The notes below the pieces were generated by a model, which saw only the letters and a program-made list of their open reading frames with translations, was not told where the DNA came from and did not search any database. From Bacillota bacterium (GTDB taxonomy: Bacteria; Bacillota; Clostridia; Lachnospirales; Lachnospiraceae), in contig JAEZVF010000041.1 of assembly GCA_023443225.1 (NCBI GenBank), positions 1 through 38,191 of the forward strand: a stretch of DNA of 38,191 bases, read 5' to 3'. This document shows, in pieces, positions 17,070 to 25,709 of this stretch (position 1 is its first letter; each line of letters opens with the position of its first letter). Made by a program: the position numbers and the translations under genes.

Positions 17070-17484
17070 TTTAAAATACCTCGCTTTCACTTTCTTCAAT
17101 GTTTCTAATTTACTGAAGAAATAAATTAATAAGAATCTCCAATTAAGGAAATTACAAATAACAACAAGTTAATTGAACCTATTGTATTACCATTTGACTT
17201 TAACAGAAATAGTATGAAATTGCAAGGTAAAAATGGCCATTAACAAAAAAACATTTGCAAAATAATGGAATGGATTAAGGGTTTTGCATATAATGGGTTA
17301 TGATGTGAAAGAATTGTGATTTATGGCATATAAATAGTAAAATATCATTTAAAAGTTAAGCATATTTTTAAAAAATATTGACTTTATATTAAAATATAAT
17401 AAAATATACAATATGGTTTGACATTAAATCAGGTCAAATTACATATTTAATGGTAGTAGATGTGGAAAGAGAGGAGAACATTCA
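17070..17484. other. 415-base AT-rich intergenic region between divergent genes
   Basis: No open frame of note lies on either strand. It must hold the start signals for the DUF1292 gene (leftward) and the disordered-protein gene (rightward). TTGACA at 17418-17423 with TACATA 16 bases later is a weak candidate promoter for the rightward gene. TTTGAC/GTCAAA around it forms a short inverted repeat that could be an operator. Nothing else was recognised. Confidence 0.4.
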
Positions 17485-18051
17485 GTGGCTACAACCAATG
17501 CTAATGATAGCAGACCAAGAGATAATCGAGGCAGAGAAGCCAGATCAAATGAAAATTATAAGCCAAGAATCAATCGTGAAAACGGAAAAAACAGTTCGAC
17601 TTCTGGGCAAGGAAGCAGAGAGTATAAACCTTATAGTAAAGACATGAAATCTTTTGGTACGAGAAGAGACGATAGGGAAGGCACAAGAAAACCGACTAGA
17701 ACAAGCAGCAGTAGGGATTATAAATCGGGTGGATATGTCTATAATAAGGATAAAGACTTGGACGATGTGAAACATGGCAAAGGTTATGGTAGAGACCAAC
17801 GAATGGGTGATTCCAGATCCAAGGCTGTGCTAAAAGAAAAAGAACAACAGCCTGATAAGTTTGAAACAATGAAACGTTTAGAAAAAGAAAAAAAGGCAAT
17901 GCAAAAGAAGAACGAAGAATTAAATAAAAAGGGTGAAAAACCAAGCAAAGTTATGATAAAACAAAGAAGAACAAACAACATCGACTGGACGAAAGGATAT
18001 GCCAATGGTCTGTATGGCGATGATGATGAAGACTATACGGAATATATGTAA
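17485..18051 (+). CDS. Low-complexity, highly charged protein of unknown function
   Basis: This unrecognised protein of 188 residues starts at GTG (GAGGAG at 17470-17475 is the ribosome site). Residues 1-120 are almost free of hydrophobic residues and rich in Arg, Ser, Asn, Asp, Gly and Lys (RPRDNRGREARSNEN, RTSSSRDYKSGG), as in intrinsically disordered nucleic-acid-binding tails. Residues 120-160 are a Lys/Glu-rich probable helix or coiled coil (FETMKRLEKEKKAMQKKNEEL). The C-terminus, RRTNNIDWTKGYANGLYG followed by DDDEDYTEYM, is less degenerate and is the part most likely to be conserved. The nuclease-helicase gene starts 27 bases after its stop, so they may be co-expressed. An RNA/DNA-binding role is only an inference from composition. 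Confidence 0.65.
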   Translation: MATTNANDSRPRDNRGREARSNENYKPRINRENGKNSSTSGQGSREYKPYSKDMKSFGTRRDDREGTRKPTRTSSSRDYKSGGYVYNKDKDLDDVKHGKGYGRDQRMGDSRSKAVLKEKEQQPDKFETMKRLEKEKKAMQKKNEELNKKGEKPSKVMIKQRRTNNIDWTKGYANGLYGDDDEDYTEYM

Positions 18052-18078
18052 TAATAAGATAGCAGTAGGTCATTATGG

Positions 18079-20463
18079 ATGGAAGCAAAAGATAAAAAGA
18101 AAATTAAAGTATCGGTAAGAACTCTGGTAGAGTTTATCCTATGCTCCGGTGATATTGATAATCGTACCGGAGGACGAAGAGACACGGATGCCATGCAAGA
18201 GGGAAGCAGAATTCATCGTAAAATACAGAAAAAGATGGGTTCTAATTATAATGCTGAAGTTTCGCTCAGCATTACGGTACCTGTTTCCAGAGATAACGTG
18301 GAATTTGATATTTGTGTTGAAGGAAGGGCAGATGGAATCCTTAGTCAACCAGAAGAAAAGCCAGCAATTGTGGTGGATGAAATTAAAGGTGTATACATGG
18401 AATTAAGCCATTTGGATGCACCTGTACCTATCCATCGTGCACAAGCCATGTGCTATGCTTATATCTATGCGAAAGAACATCTATGTGAAGAAATTGGAAT
18501 ACGCTTAACGTATTGCAACATAGAAACTGAAAATATAAAGTACTTTGATGAAGTATTTTCATATCATCAACTAGAAGAATGGTTTTCTCATGTAATAGAG
18601 GAGTACGGAAAATGGGCGGTCTGGCAGTATCGTTGGTCTTTATACAGGAATGAAAGTATAAAGTCATTGGATTTTCCGTTTGATTATAGGCTCGGTCAAA
18701 AGAAATTAGTGACAGATGTTTATAAAACAATTATCCGTAATAAAAGGCTTTTTATCGAAGCACCGACTGGTGTGGGTAAGACCATTTCAACAGTATTCCC
18801 GACTACAAAGGCAATGGGTGAGGGATTTATTGATAAAATATTCTATTTAACTGCGAAGACGATTACTAGAACAGTTGCGGAGGAAACCTTCCAATTTTTA
18901 ATAGAAAAGGGTGCACATCTAAAAGCTGTTACCATTACGGCGAAAGAAAAAATCTGTATCTTAGAGAAACCGGATTGTAATCCAGTTGCATGTCCGCGGG
19001 CAAAGGGACATTACGATCGTGTAAATGATGCCGTCTTTGATCTACTTAACATGGAAGATGGGATTTCCAGGGAGTCCATACTTAAATTTGCAGAAAAGCA
19101 TAATGTATGCCCTTTTGAAATGTCTTTGGATGTTACAAACTGGTCTGATTGCATTATTTGTGATTACAATTATGTATTTGATCCAAATGTATACTTAAGA
19201 AGGTTTTTTGCATCGGATAAAAAGAATGATTTTGTTTTCTTGATTGATGAAGCACATAATCTAGTAGACAGAGCTAGAGAAATGTACAGTGCTACCTTAT
19301 ATAAAAAGCAATTCTTAAGTATCAAGAAACGAATCAAAGATAAGAGCAAAAAGCTGGAGAGACGGTTAGAAACTTGTAATAGTGATTTGCTTAAACTGAA
19401 ACGTGAATGTGAAAATTGTAATACAGTAGATAATATCAATGATTTTGTGCTACACTTGATGAGGCTGATGACAGAGTATGAGGAGTTTCTGAAAGAGCAT
19501 ACAGATATGGATGGAAATGAGGATATCCTTCAACTTTATCTGGATATCAGACATTTCCTGAATATATATGAAATTTATAATGATAAGTATATTACTTATA
19601 CGGATTATGATGAAAATGATGAATTCCGTATCAAATTATTATGCATGGATCCTTCATGGAATCTTAACTCCTGCCTAGAAAGAGGAAAAAGTGCAATCTT
19701 CTTTTCTGCTACGTTATTACCCATTAACTATTACAAAGAACAGTTAGGGGGAAGAGATGAAGATTATGCGGTTTATGCACCTTCACCCTTTGATAAGGAC
19801 AATCGTCTTATTATGATTGGAAACGATGTAAGTACAAAGTATTCCAGGCGTAATGACTCCGAATACCGTAAAATATTAGATTATATTTATGAATTTACAA
19901 GTGCAAAAAAGGGAAACTATATGGTTTTCTTTCCTTCCTACCAGATGTTAAATCAAGTGGCTGAAGTGGCCAATGGTATCCTAGAGGGATTAGTGGTACA
20001 GAAAAGTAATATGAGTGAAACAGAAAAAGAAACCTTTCTCCAAGATTTTGAGGTGGATCCGGAACAAAGCAGAGTGGCATTTTGTGTAATGGGAGGTATT
20101 TTCAGTGAGGGAATTGACTTGAAAAATGACCGACTCATTGGAGTAGTTATTGTAGGGACAGGTCTTCCTATGGTATGCAATGAAAGGGAATTATTCCGGA
20201 CATATTATGACCAAAAGAAAAGACGCGGCTTTGATTATGCATATCTATATCAGGGTATGAATAAAGTCTTACAGTCGGCCGGTAGAGTCATTCGTACCAT
20301 GGAAGATAAGGGGACAATTTTACTTCTGGATGAACGTTTCCAACAAAAACAGTATGTTAATTTATTCCCAAGAGAATGGTTTCCACATATTTTAGTTAAT
20401 CTGGAAAGAATGAAAGAAGAGTTAACAAATTTCTGGAGTCAATTCGAAAACCCTAATATATAA
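18079..20463 (+). CDS. PD-(D/E)XK nuclease fused to XPD/DinG-type iron-sulfur helicase
   Basis: This protein of 794 residues has two parts. Residues 1-190 look like a Cas4/RecB-type nuclease: EGSRIHRKI (H46), EGRADG (D85), VVDEIKG (D100, E101, K103) and AQAMCYAYIY (Q122). Residues 200-794 are a superfamily 2 DinG/XPD helicase: EAPTGVGKT (227-235), DEAH (390-393), SATLLP in the second half and a motif VI-like QSAGRVIRT near the end. Four cysteines, C293, C300, C305 and C344, are placed as in the iron-sulfur domain of XPD-type helicases. Such proteins unwind 5'-3' and the nuclease could trim the displaced strand; a repair role is inferred. It follows the disordered-protein gene by 27 bases and has a weak ribosome site. 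Confidence 0.85.
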   Translation: MEAKDKKKIKVSVRTLVEFILCSGDIDNRTGGRRDTDAMQEGSRIHRKIQKKMGSNYNAEVSLSITVPVSRDNVEFDICVEGRADGILSQPEEKPAIVVDEIKGVYMELSHLDAPVPIHRAQAMCYAYIYAKEHLCEEIGIRLTYCNIETENIKYFDEVFSYHQLEEWFSHVIEEYGKWAVWQYRWSLYRNESIKSLDFPFDYRLGQKKLVTDVYKTIIRNKRLFIEAPTGVGKTISTVFPTTKAMGEGFIDKIFYLTAKTITRTVAEETFQFLIEKGAHLKAVTITAKEKICILEKPDCNPVACPRAKGHYDRVNDAVFDLLNMEDGISRESILKFAEKHNVCPFEMSLDVTNWSDCIICDYNYVFDPNVYLRRFFASDKKNDFVFLIDEAHNLVDRAREMYSATLYKKQFLSIKKRIKDKSKKLERRLETCNSDLLKLKRECENCNTVDNINDFVLHLMRLMTEYEEFLKEHTDMDGNEDILQLYLDIRHFLNIYEIYNDKYITYTDYDENDEFRIKLLCMDPSWNLNSCLERGKSAIFFSATLLPINYYKEQLGGRDEDYAVYAPSPFDKDNRLIMIGNDVSTKYSRRNDSEYRKILDYIYEFTSAKKGNYMVFFPSYQMLNQVAEVANGILEGLVVQKSNMSETEKETFLQDFEVDPEQSRVAFCVMGGIFSEGIDLKNDRLIGVVIVGTGLPMVCNERELFRTYYDQKKRRGFDYAYLYQGMNKVLQSAGRVIRTMEDKGTILLLDERFQQKQYVNLFPREWFPHILVNLERMKEELTNFWSQFENPNI

Positions 20464-20481
20464 TAAGAAATGAATATAACT

Positions 20482-20513
20482 ATGGATAGGAATGTAGATA
20501 CACCCCTATCCAT
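20482..20513. terminator. Hairpin between convergent helicase and VanZ-like genes
   Basis: ATGGATAGG (20482-20490) and CCTATCCAT (20505-20513) pair perfectly. TGTA/TACA pairs inside around a GA loop. The flanking genes converge here, so it probably stops both transcripts, though the T tract is poor. Confidence 0.55.
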
Positions 20514-20550
20514 TAATTGTTTAAATAGGCTTTTAGCAAAACATGAATGT

Positions 20551-21423
20551 TCAAAAATGTAAGTTGCTTCTATAATAGGAATGAGAACTACGATCTGACA
20601 GGAAATCTTCATCGGCTACGGATTGGAATATACTGTTTAATATGTTGTAACACAAAACACCCAGAAGTGCACCAATGAATGCAAGGATAATATCATCGAC
20701 TTCTCCTTTGCTAAACCGTAATACACTCTGTAGTACTTCGACAAGAATGGGAAGAATTAGGAGTGCTACAATACGAGTAAGGCGTCCGAAATATCGTAAC
20801 ATCAGTGCACAGTAATATCCATAAGGAACAAATAAAAGAATTGAGATAATGAAGTTAGAAATCAGGGCATCAAGTGCAATCTGACCTATGATATAGTTTT
20901 CAATAACAGTTGCAATCGTTACAAAAGGAATAAACTGAAAGGATATCATACCAGATACATTATCCGTATTGTTATTAGTAAAAAGTAAAGTAATAAGCAG
21001 ACCGGTATAAAAGATCAAGAAAATAATGCTGGTATTTCTATAAAATTGTATAAAATATATGAACTTTGGTCCTCGATCAAACAAGTTACGGAAGATGCAG
21101 TATATAACAGGTATGATCCAATTTAGTACGATAAAAATGAAAAGATCAGGCTGATAAGACAATACAAAGTCTTCTCCGCCATAATAAGCAAATATTATAA
21201 CAATAAAACTAATAAAAAGATTCAATAGCAAATAACTAAAACAATTTTCATAACTTAAAAACTGTTCTAATAAAATATGAGAAAATAGTAAAACAATGAT
21301 TGAAGTAAGACTAAAAGTAATCAATGTACCGCCAAAGAAATAATATGTGATGAATTGAATGGACAGGGAGAGTATGCTTAATAAAATAATGATTGTAGTT
21401 AAATGAACAGAATTCCTTTGCAT
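20551..21423 (-). CDS. VanZ-like family membrane protein
   Basis: This integral membrane protein of 290 residues has about seven to eight hydrophobic segments. The C-terminal 90 residues carry the VanZ-like pattern: LLFVPYGYYCALMLRYFGR, then LILPILVEVLQSVLRF, then a polar GEVDDIILAFIGALLGVLCY. These match the FVPFGF, E-x-x-Q and D-x-x-x-N/G blocks of PF04892. VanZ itself gives low-level teicoplanin resistance, but most relatives are unstudied membrane proteins, so no resistance role is claimed. The N-terminal 160 residues are an extra membrane region without recognisable motif. It is downstream of the lipid kinase gene (34-base gap) on the same strand, suggesting a two-gene operon concerned with the envelope. 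Confidence 0.75.
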   Translation of the reverse strand: MQRNSVHLTTIIILLSILSLSIQFITYYFFGGTLITFSLTSIIVLLFSHILLEQFLSYENCFSYLLLNLFISFIVIIFAYYGGEDFVLSYQPDLFIFIVLNWIIPVIYCIFRNLFDRGPKFIYFIQFYRNTSIIFLIFYTGLLITLLFTNNNTDNVSGMISFQFIPFVTIATVIENYIIGQIALDALISNFIISILLFVPYGYYCALMLRYFGRLTRIVALLILPILVEVLQSVLRFSKGEVDDIILAFIGALLGVLCYNILNSIFQSVADEDFLSDRSSHSYYRSNLHF

Positions 21424-21457
21424 TTTGACACCTTCTTTCTCATCAGAGAGTACCTTC

Positions 21458-22381
21458 TTATATAATAATCCTTAGTTGCTTTGCAGTACAGGAAGCTTCT
21501 AAATACTGAAAATAACCGGGACATTCACCATCAACATGCACAGCAACAGGTTTATGCAGATGAATGCTAAGAGTTTGACAGTCAAATATCTCTACACCTT
21601 TAAAACGGGTATGTTTGCCTACTAACAAAGTTGGTAAAATAGATAGTAGTCTCAGTTTGGATAAACCATGAACAATACAAACCGATAATTTACCATCAAA
21701 AGGGCTTGCAGTTGGAACAATCCGCATTCCTCCACCTTCGTATTTGTGTATCATACCCGTAATGAGGAGTATTTGCTTGTATGAGCGAGTCAGTACTCCA
21801 TCAATGATAAATTCTCCGTCCATGAAGGGCGTTGATAACAATTGTTTCAATGCAACCAGTATGTAAGTTAATTTACCCAATCCAATCTTATTTAATGTCT
21901 TTTTTAAGTTTGATTTTAATACTTCTTCACAAATAGCTGCATCAAAGCCTACACCGGTACTAACAGCAAATTTACGCTGGAAATCCGAGTCTTTCATATA
22001 AATGAGTCCCGTGTCTACATATTTGAACTCAGAAGGTGATAAGATATGCTGTAATCCAATAATTGGATCGGTAGGAATCTTTAAGCTTCTAGCTAAATCA
22101 TTACTTGAACCAGAAGGAATATAGCCTAATATTACTTCATCATAACATGTAATACCGTTAATCACTTCGTTTACCGTTCCATCACCACCAAGAATCACAA
22201 TATTCTTGACACCGGGGTATTGTTCACATATTTCTTTTGCAATTTCAGTAGCATGAAATTTATATCGAGTCAAATGAAACGAATAGGATACTTTCAAAAT
22301 ATCCAGCTCTTGTTTCACAACATTCCATATTGCGTTTCCTTTTCCGGTACGCGACTTGGGATTAACTATAAAATGATACAT
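21458..22381 (-). CDS. Diacylglycerol kinase family lipid kinase (DgkB/YegS type)
   Basis: This soluble lipid kinase of 307 residues, typical length about 300, phosphorylates diacylglycerol or a related lipid with ATP at the membrane face. Motifs of the DAGK catalytic domain are clear: FIVNPKSRTGKGN at the start, ILGGDGTVNEVINGI (about 60-75) for nucleotide binding, GYIPSGSSNDLARSL (about 84-98), VSTGVGFDAAICEEV and, near the C-terminus, the family's VHVDGECPG. The frame opens at a TTG at 22393, but ATG 22381 is used because GGAG lies six bases ahead and MYHFIVNPKS fits the family start. Which lipid is used, and whether it recycles diacylglycerol like DgkB, is not decided. Confidence 0.9.
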   Translation of the reverse strand: MYHFIVNPKSRTGKGNAIWNVVKQELDILKVSYSFHLTRYKFHATEIAKEICEQYPGVKNIVILGGDGTVNEVINGITCYDEVILGYIPSGSSNDLARSLKIPTDPIIGLQHILSPSEFKYVDTGLIYMKDSDFQRKFAVSTGVGFDAAICEEVLKSNLKKTLNKIGLGKLTYILVALKQLLSTPFMDGEFIIDGVLTRSYKQILLITGMIHKYEGGGMRIVPTASPFDGKLSVCIVHGLSKLRLLSILPTLLVGKHTRFKGVEIFDCQTLSIHLHKPVAVHVDGECPGYFQYLEASCTAKQLRIII

Positions 22382-22606
22382 ATGCGACTCCAATCTGTTC
22401 CCTAGTAGTTTGCATTACCTAAATTCTATATGAAATTGATTTTAATGTCAATGGATGGTAAAGATTTAATTTACATTTTTTGAAATAGAATAAGGTAAAA
22501 TCTTATGACAAAATACAGTATAAGCTAGTGACAAATGTAACTTGTTAGCAGATTTGAAATACAGTATGATTAGACCATAAGATATGATATTAGGGAGGTA
22601 TTTAAT

Positions 22607-23287
22607 ATGAGAATGAAATTATCAAATGTGTTATGGGGACTTTTCTTCGTAATCATAGGATTAGGTTTTGCAGGAAATGCATTTAATATGTGGACTTTTG
22701 AATTGTTTTTTGACGGTTGGTGGACATTGTTCATTATTGTCCCATGTGGGATCAGTCTGATACAAAATGGTTTTCGTTTTTGGACCGTTACGGGTTTGAT
22801 TATCGGTATTATGCTGTTTTTGTCAAGTCAGAACATGATTGATGGTGCAGTGGTTGGTAAATTAATAGGACCACTTATCTTTGTATTAATTGGTCTTAGC
22901 TTGATTTTCAAGAATATGTTTCATTATGATCACGGTAACCGCATTGATGTAAAATACCAAGGTGGAAATTCAGAGTACACAGCTGTATTTTCCGGTAACA
23001 ATTACCGTGTAGATGGTGAAAAGTTTCTAGGAACAACAATTAGTGCTGTATTTGGAGGATTTGAACTGGATCTTAGAAATGCAATCATTGATGAAGACAT
23101 TGTAATTAATGCAACAGCTGTTTTTGGTGGTATTGATATTTTTGTTCCTTCCAATGTAAAAGTTAAAGTTTCCAATGTGCCGATTTTTGGTGGAGTAGAT
23201 AATAAAACCTTTACCCCTCCAGAAGCAAATGCACCAACAATACTATTAAATTCAACATGTATGTTTGGGGGGATTGATATAAAATGA
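22607..23287 (+). CDS. LiaF-like membrane protein (cell-wall stress response family)
   Basis: This protein of 226 residues has an N-terminal membrane part with about four short helices (LSNVLWGLFFVIIGLGFAG, WWTLFIIVPCGISLI, VTGLIIGIMLFL, KLIGPLIFVLIGLSLIF). After it comes a cytoplasmic or surface beta domain of the LiaF C-terminal type (PF09922-like), seen in the recurring FGG turns: ISAVFGGFELDL, ATAVFGGIDIFVP, VPIFGGVDNK and TCMFGGIDIK. LiaF inhibits the LiaS kinase in Bacillus, but no LiaRS pair is present here, so only the family is claimed. GGGAGG precedes the ATG. The stop (TGA) overlaps the next ATG, a sign of coupled translation with the DUF4097-like protein. Confidence 0.85.
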   Translation: MRMKLSNVLWGLFFVIIGLGFAGNAFNMWTFELFFDGWWTLFIIVPCGISLIQNGFRFWTVTGLIIGIMLFLSSQNMIDGAVVGKLIGPLIFVLIGLSLIFKNMFHYDHGNRIDVKYQGGNSEYTAVFSGNNYRVDGEKFLGTTISAVFGGFELDLRNAIIDEDIVINATAVFGGIDIFVPSNVKVKVSNVPIFGGVDNKTFTPPEANAPTILLNSTCMFGGIDIK

Positions 23288-24117
23288 GCGAATTGCAAAA
23301 AGTTATTAAATATTTAGCGATTGGATTTGCAGCCTTCTTAGCATTTAGTATCATTACTGGAATTTTGACAGGTTTCATAGCTTTAACTGGATTGTTTTCA
23401 GGTGTTAATAGTGGAAAGACAATAGATATCAATAAAAGTTTTGATGATGTAACTAGTTTATCCACTGAACCAGGTTTTGGAACCCTTAAGTTTAAAGTAG
23501 GAGACAGCGATCAAGTTGAGGTAATTGCAGAAAATGTAAGTGAGAATTTTGTAGTAGAGAAAAATCATAACGGCAAGTTGACATTGAAGGGTAAGTATAA
23601 CTTTTGGAATATCTTTGGTAATAATTCCGGAAATGGAAAAAGTGATATAACAATCTACCTTCCAAGTGATTTTGTGGCAGAAGAGGTGAAAATAGAAGCA
23701 GGAGCAGGAAATATTGATGTTGAAGAATTGACTACCAAAAAGCTTGATATTAATGCGGGTGCAGGTAATATAAGCGGTAGGAATATTACTGCTTCGCAGG
23801 TTGATTTAGACGGAGGAGTAGGAGACATTGACTTAGAAGAAGTTGATTTGTCGAATGCCAATATTGATTGTGGTGTAGGAAATATCAATTTACAAGGAAT
23901 TCTGCTGGGTAAAAATAAAATTGAATGTGGAGTAGGGGAAGTAGATCTAACACTGAAGGGAAGTGTAGAGGATTATAATATTAAAATAGATAAGGGGTTG
24001 GGTAATATTTCTATTGATGGAGAGAAATATTCTGAAATAAAGTGGAACAATGCGTCTACAGACAATTCCTTAGACATTGATGGAGGAGTAGGTAATATAG
24101 AGATTGAATTTGAATAG
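23284..24117 (+). CDS. DUF4097-like beta-solenoid membrane protein
   Basis: This protein of 277 residues has an N-terminal transmembrane helix (about 11-38) and then a surface-type repeat domain. From about residue 135 to the end a turn motif recurs: AGAGNIDV, AGAGNISG, GGVGDIDL, CGVGNINL, CGVGEVDL, KGLGNISI, GGVGNIEI. Each turn is followed by a short strand, so the fold is a right-handed beta-helix like DUF4097/DUF2807 proteins. No catalytic residue is visible. Its ATG overlaps the stop of the LiaF-like gene by four bases, so the two proteins are probably made in fixed ratio and act together at the envelope. A perfect 15-bp terminator follows. Confidence 0.8.
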   Translation: MSELQKVIKYLAIGFAAFLAFSIITGILTGFIALTGLFSGVNSGKTIDINKSFDDVTSLSTEPGFGTLKFKVGDSDQVEVIAENVSENFVVEKNHNGKLTLKGKYNFWNIFGNNSGNGKSDITIYLPSDFVAEEVKIEAGAGNIDVEELTTKKLDINAGAGNISGRNITASQVDLDGGVGDIDLEEVDLSNANIDCGVGNINLQGILLGKNKIECGVGEVDLTLKGSVEDYNIKIDKGLGNISIDGEKYSEIKWNNASTDNSLDIDGGVGNIEIEFE

Positions 24118-24189
24118 GAACTGTTTCATAGATACACTGTGAATCATCAACAATGAGGGTGCATTTCATATAGATATAAGGTTGTGAAT

Positions 24190-24233
24190 AAGTACTTGCT
24201 AATATAATTTTATGTATTAGCAAGTACTTTTTT
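24190..24233 (+). terminator. Rho-independent terminator after the LiaF/DUF4097 pair
   Basis: AAGTACTTGCTAATA (24190-24204) and TATTAGCAAGTACTT (24215-24229) are perfect 15-bp complements with a 10-base loop and TTTT after the stem. Confidence 0.9.
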
Positions 24234-24372
24234 AGTGTTGTAATCATGCAAAATCAGGTTTTTCGTAAATGGTGATATGATTTTTTGAATACCTCTTAAG
24301 ATATTGGAAATAAATAATACATAGTATAAGGAACATGTAAATTACAAATATCTTGTTCTTAAGGAGGCAGCT

Positions 24373-25569
24373 TTGAAGAAACTTTTATCAACCTTAGGGA
24401 TAATAACAGTACTGGTCTTAGGAATGGCAATCTGTGTAGTAATTACGCAGGATATAAAGCATTCTATACAAGATTATGTGATCAATGACTTAGTACAAGA
24501 TCCAGAAGAACTAGTTACAAGAAAGACGAATAACAAAGAGTTAAAAAATACAACCCCAACACCAATAAATGTGGAACAAACAAATTTGGATTTAATCAAA
24601 TCATTGGAAGCTACAAAAGAAGAAATTGTGGAAGAGACTTCACAAGAAACGACAGAAGATGGTAGAGCCGACATAATGACTGCGGATGAAAAGGATACAG
24701 GAATAAATGGCGAGGAGGAAACAACAGAAGTAGTTGAGACGGCATTGAATATAAAAAATCCTTCCATTGCCATAGATGCGGCCAGTGCAATTTTGATGGA
24801 TGATACTGGAAAGGTGCTGTTTTATAAAAATCCTACGGAGTCCATTTACCCAGCCAGTACAACGAAATTGGTTACTGCTTTGGTAGCACTGGATGTATGC
24901 GAACTGGACGATCAGATTACGGTAGGGAATGAAATTGACTCTATTGAGAAAAACTCCAGCAGAGCCAACCTAGAAATTGGACAAAAACTGACTCTTCAGA
25001 TGTTGTTAGAGGGTATGCTGATTCCTTCTGGCAATGATGCTGCTTATTCAATTGCCGCATATATAGGAAGAATTTCGTTGGATAATAGAAAAGCAAGCAA
25101 TCATGATGCCATACAAGAATTTGTAAGGTTAATGAATGCAAAAGTAGAAGAGCTTGGTTTACGGGATACTTGCTTTAAAAATCCAGACGGCTATGATGAG
25201 GAAGGCCAGTATACAACAGCATACGATATGGGTATAATAGCAATGGCTGCCTTGTCAAATAAGGATATACGTGAGATAGCAGGTAAATCTAAAACTAGAA
25301 ACACTTTCCTTAGCGGGGAAGATGTTACATGGTATTCTACAAATAAATTAATTATGTCCGACAGTGGTCAATATTATAGCCATGCTATTGGTCTCAAAAC
25401 AGGCAGCAGTTCCTTGGCAGGAAGTTGCTTAGTATCAGCAGCCAGGAAAGATGACCATACGTATATCAGCGTAGTCATGAATTCTACTCCAGATGGCAGA
25501 TGGGAAGATTCCATTGACCTATTAAGTTATGGAGTTAAAGGAGAAGAGGAGACAGATCCTGAAGAGTAA
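24373..25569 (+). CDS. D-alanyl-D-alanine carboxypeptidase (S11, DacF-like)
   Basis: This low-molecular-weight penicillin-binding protein of 398 residues trims the terminal D-Ala from peptidoglycan stem peptides outside the membrane. A signal or anchor helix covers residues 4-25. An acidic Thr/Glu-rich linker (about 50-125) is longer than in most homologues. The catalytic domain follows with S162-T-T-K165 (SxxK), S219-G-N221 (SxN) and K342-T-G344 (KTG). It ends near residue 398, without the second beta-rich domain or C-terminal amphipathic anchor of PBP5, so membrane attachment would rely on the N-terminal helix. The start is TTG with AGGAGG (24362-24367) five bases ahead. It stands alone, with a terminator before it and a promoter after it. 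Confidence 0.9.
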   Translation: MKKLLSTLGIITVLVLGMAICVVITQDIKHSIQDYVINDLVQDPEELVTRKTNNKELKNTTPTPINVEQTNLDLIKSLEATKEEIVEETSQETTEDGRADIMTADEKDTGINGEEETTEVVETALNIKNPSIAIDAASAILMDDTGKVLFYKNPTESIYPASTTKLVTALVALDVCELDDQITVGNEIDSIEKNSSRANLEIGQKLTLQMLLEGMLIPSGNDAAYSIAAYIGRISLDNRKASNHDAIQEFVRLMNAKVEELGLRDTCFKNPDGYDEEGQYTTAYDMGIIAMAALSNKDIREIAGKSKTRNTFLSGEDVTWYSTNKLIMSDSGQYYSHAIGLKTGSSSLAGSCLVSAARKDDHTYISVVMNSTPDGRWEDSIDLLSYGVKGEEETDPEE

Positions 25570-25585
25570 TGTTTATTAAGTAAAA

Positions 25586-25603
25586 ATAAAGTTACCACTT
25601 TAT
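25586..25603 (+). terminator. Short hairpin after the carboxypeptidase gene
   Basis: ATAAAGT (25586-25592) and ACTTTAT (25597-25603) form a perfect 7-bp stem with a TACC loop, followed by GTTT. The T tract is weak, so termination here is uncertain. Confidence 0.35.
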
Positions 25604-25610
25604 GTTTAAC

Positions 25611-25639
25611 ATGACAATGATATGAAATTATGCTATACT
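25611..25639 (+). promoter_or_regulatory. Sigma-A-type promoter for the M16C peptidase gene
   Basis: ATGACA (25611-25616), a 17-base spacer and TATACT (25634-25639) match the vegetative consensus well. The next ten bases, GTTCACGATA (25640-25649), are the same as those after the -10 at 12347-12352. The ATG of the gene is 71 bases after the -10. Confidence 0.7.
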
Positions 25640-25709
25640 GTTCACGATATACTCAAAATGATAAAAATACCAATGTTGATAGATGTAATATGAAAGAGGA
25701 GGAATTGAT

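Noticed and set aside
21423..21458. VanZ-like gene as a glycopeptide resistance determinant
   Set aside because: Only the family fold is seen. There is no van ligase or dehydrogenase cluster in the window, and most VanZ relatives are unrelated to resistance.
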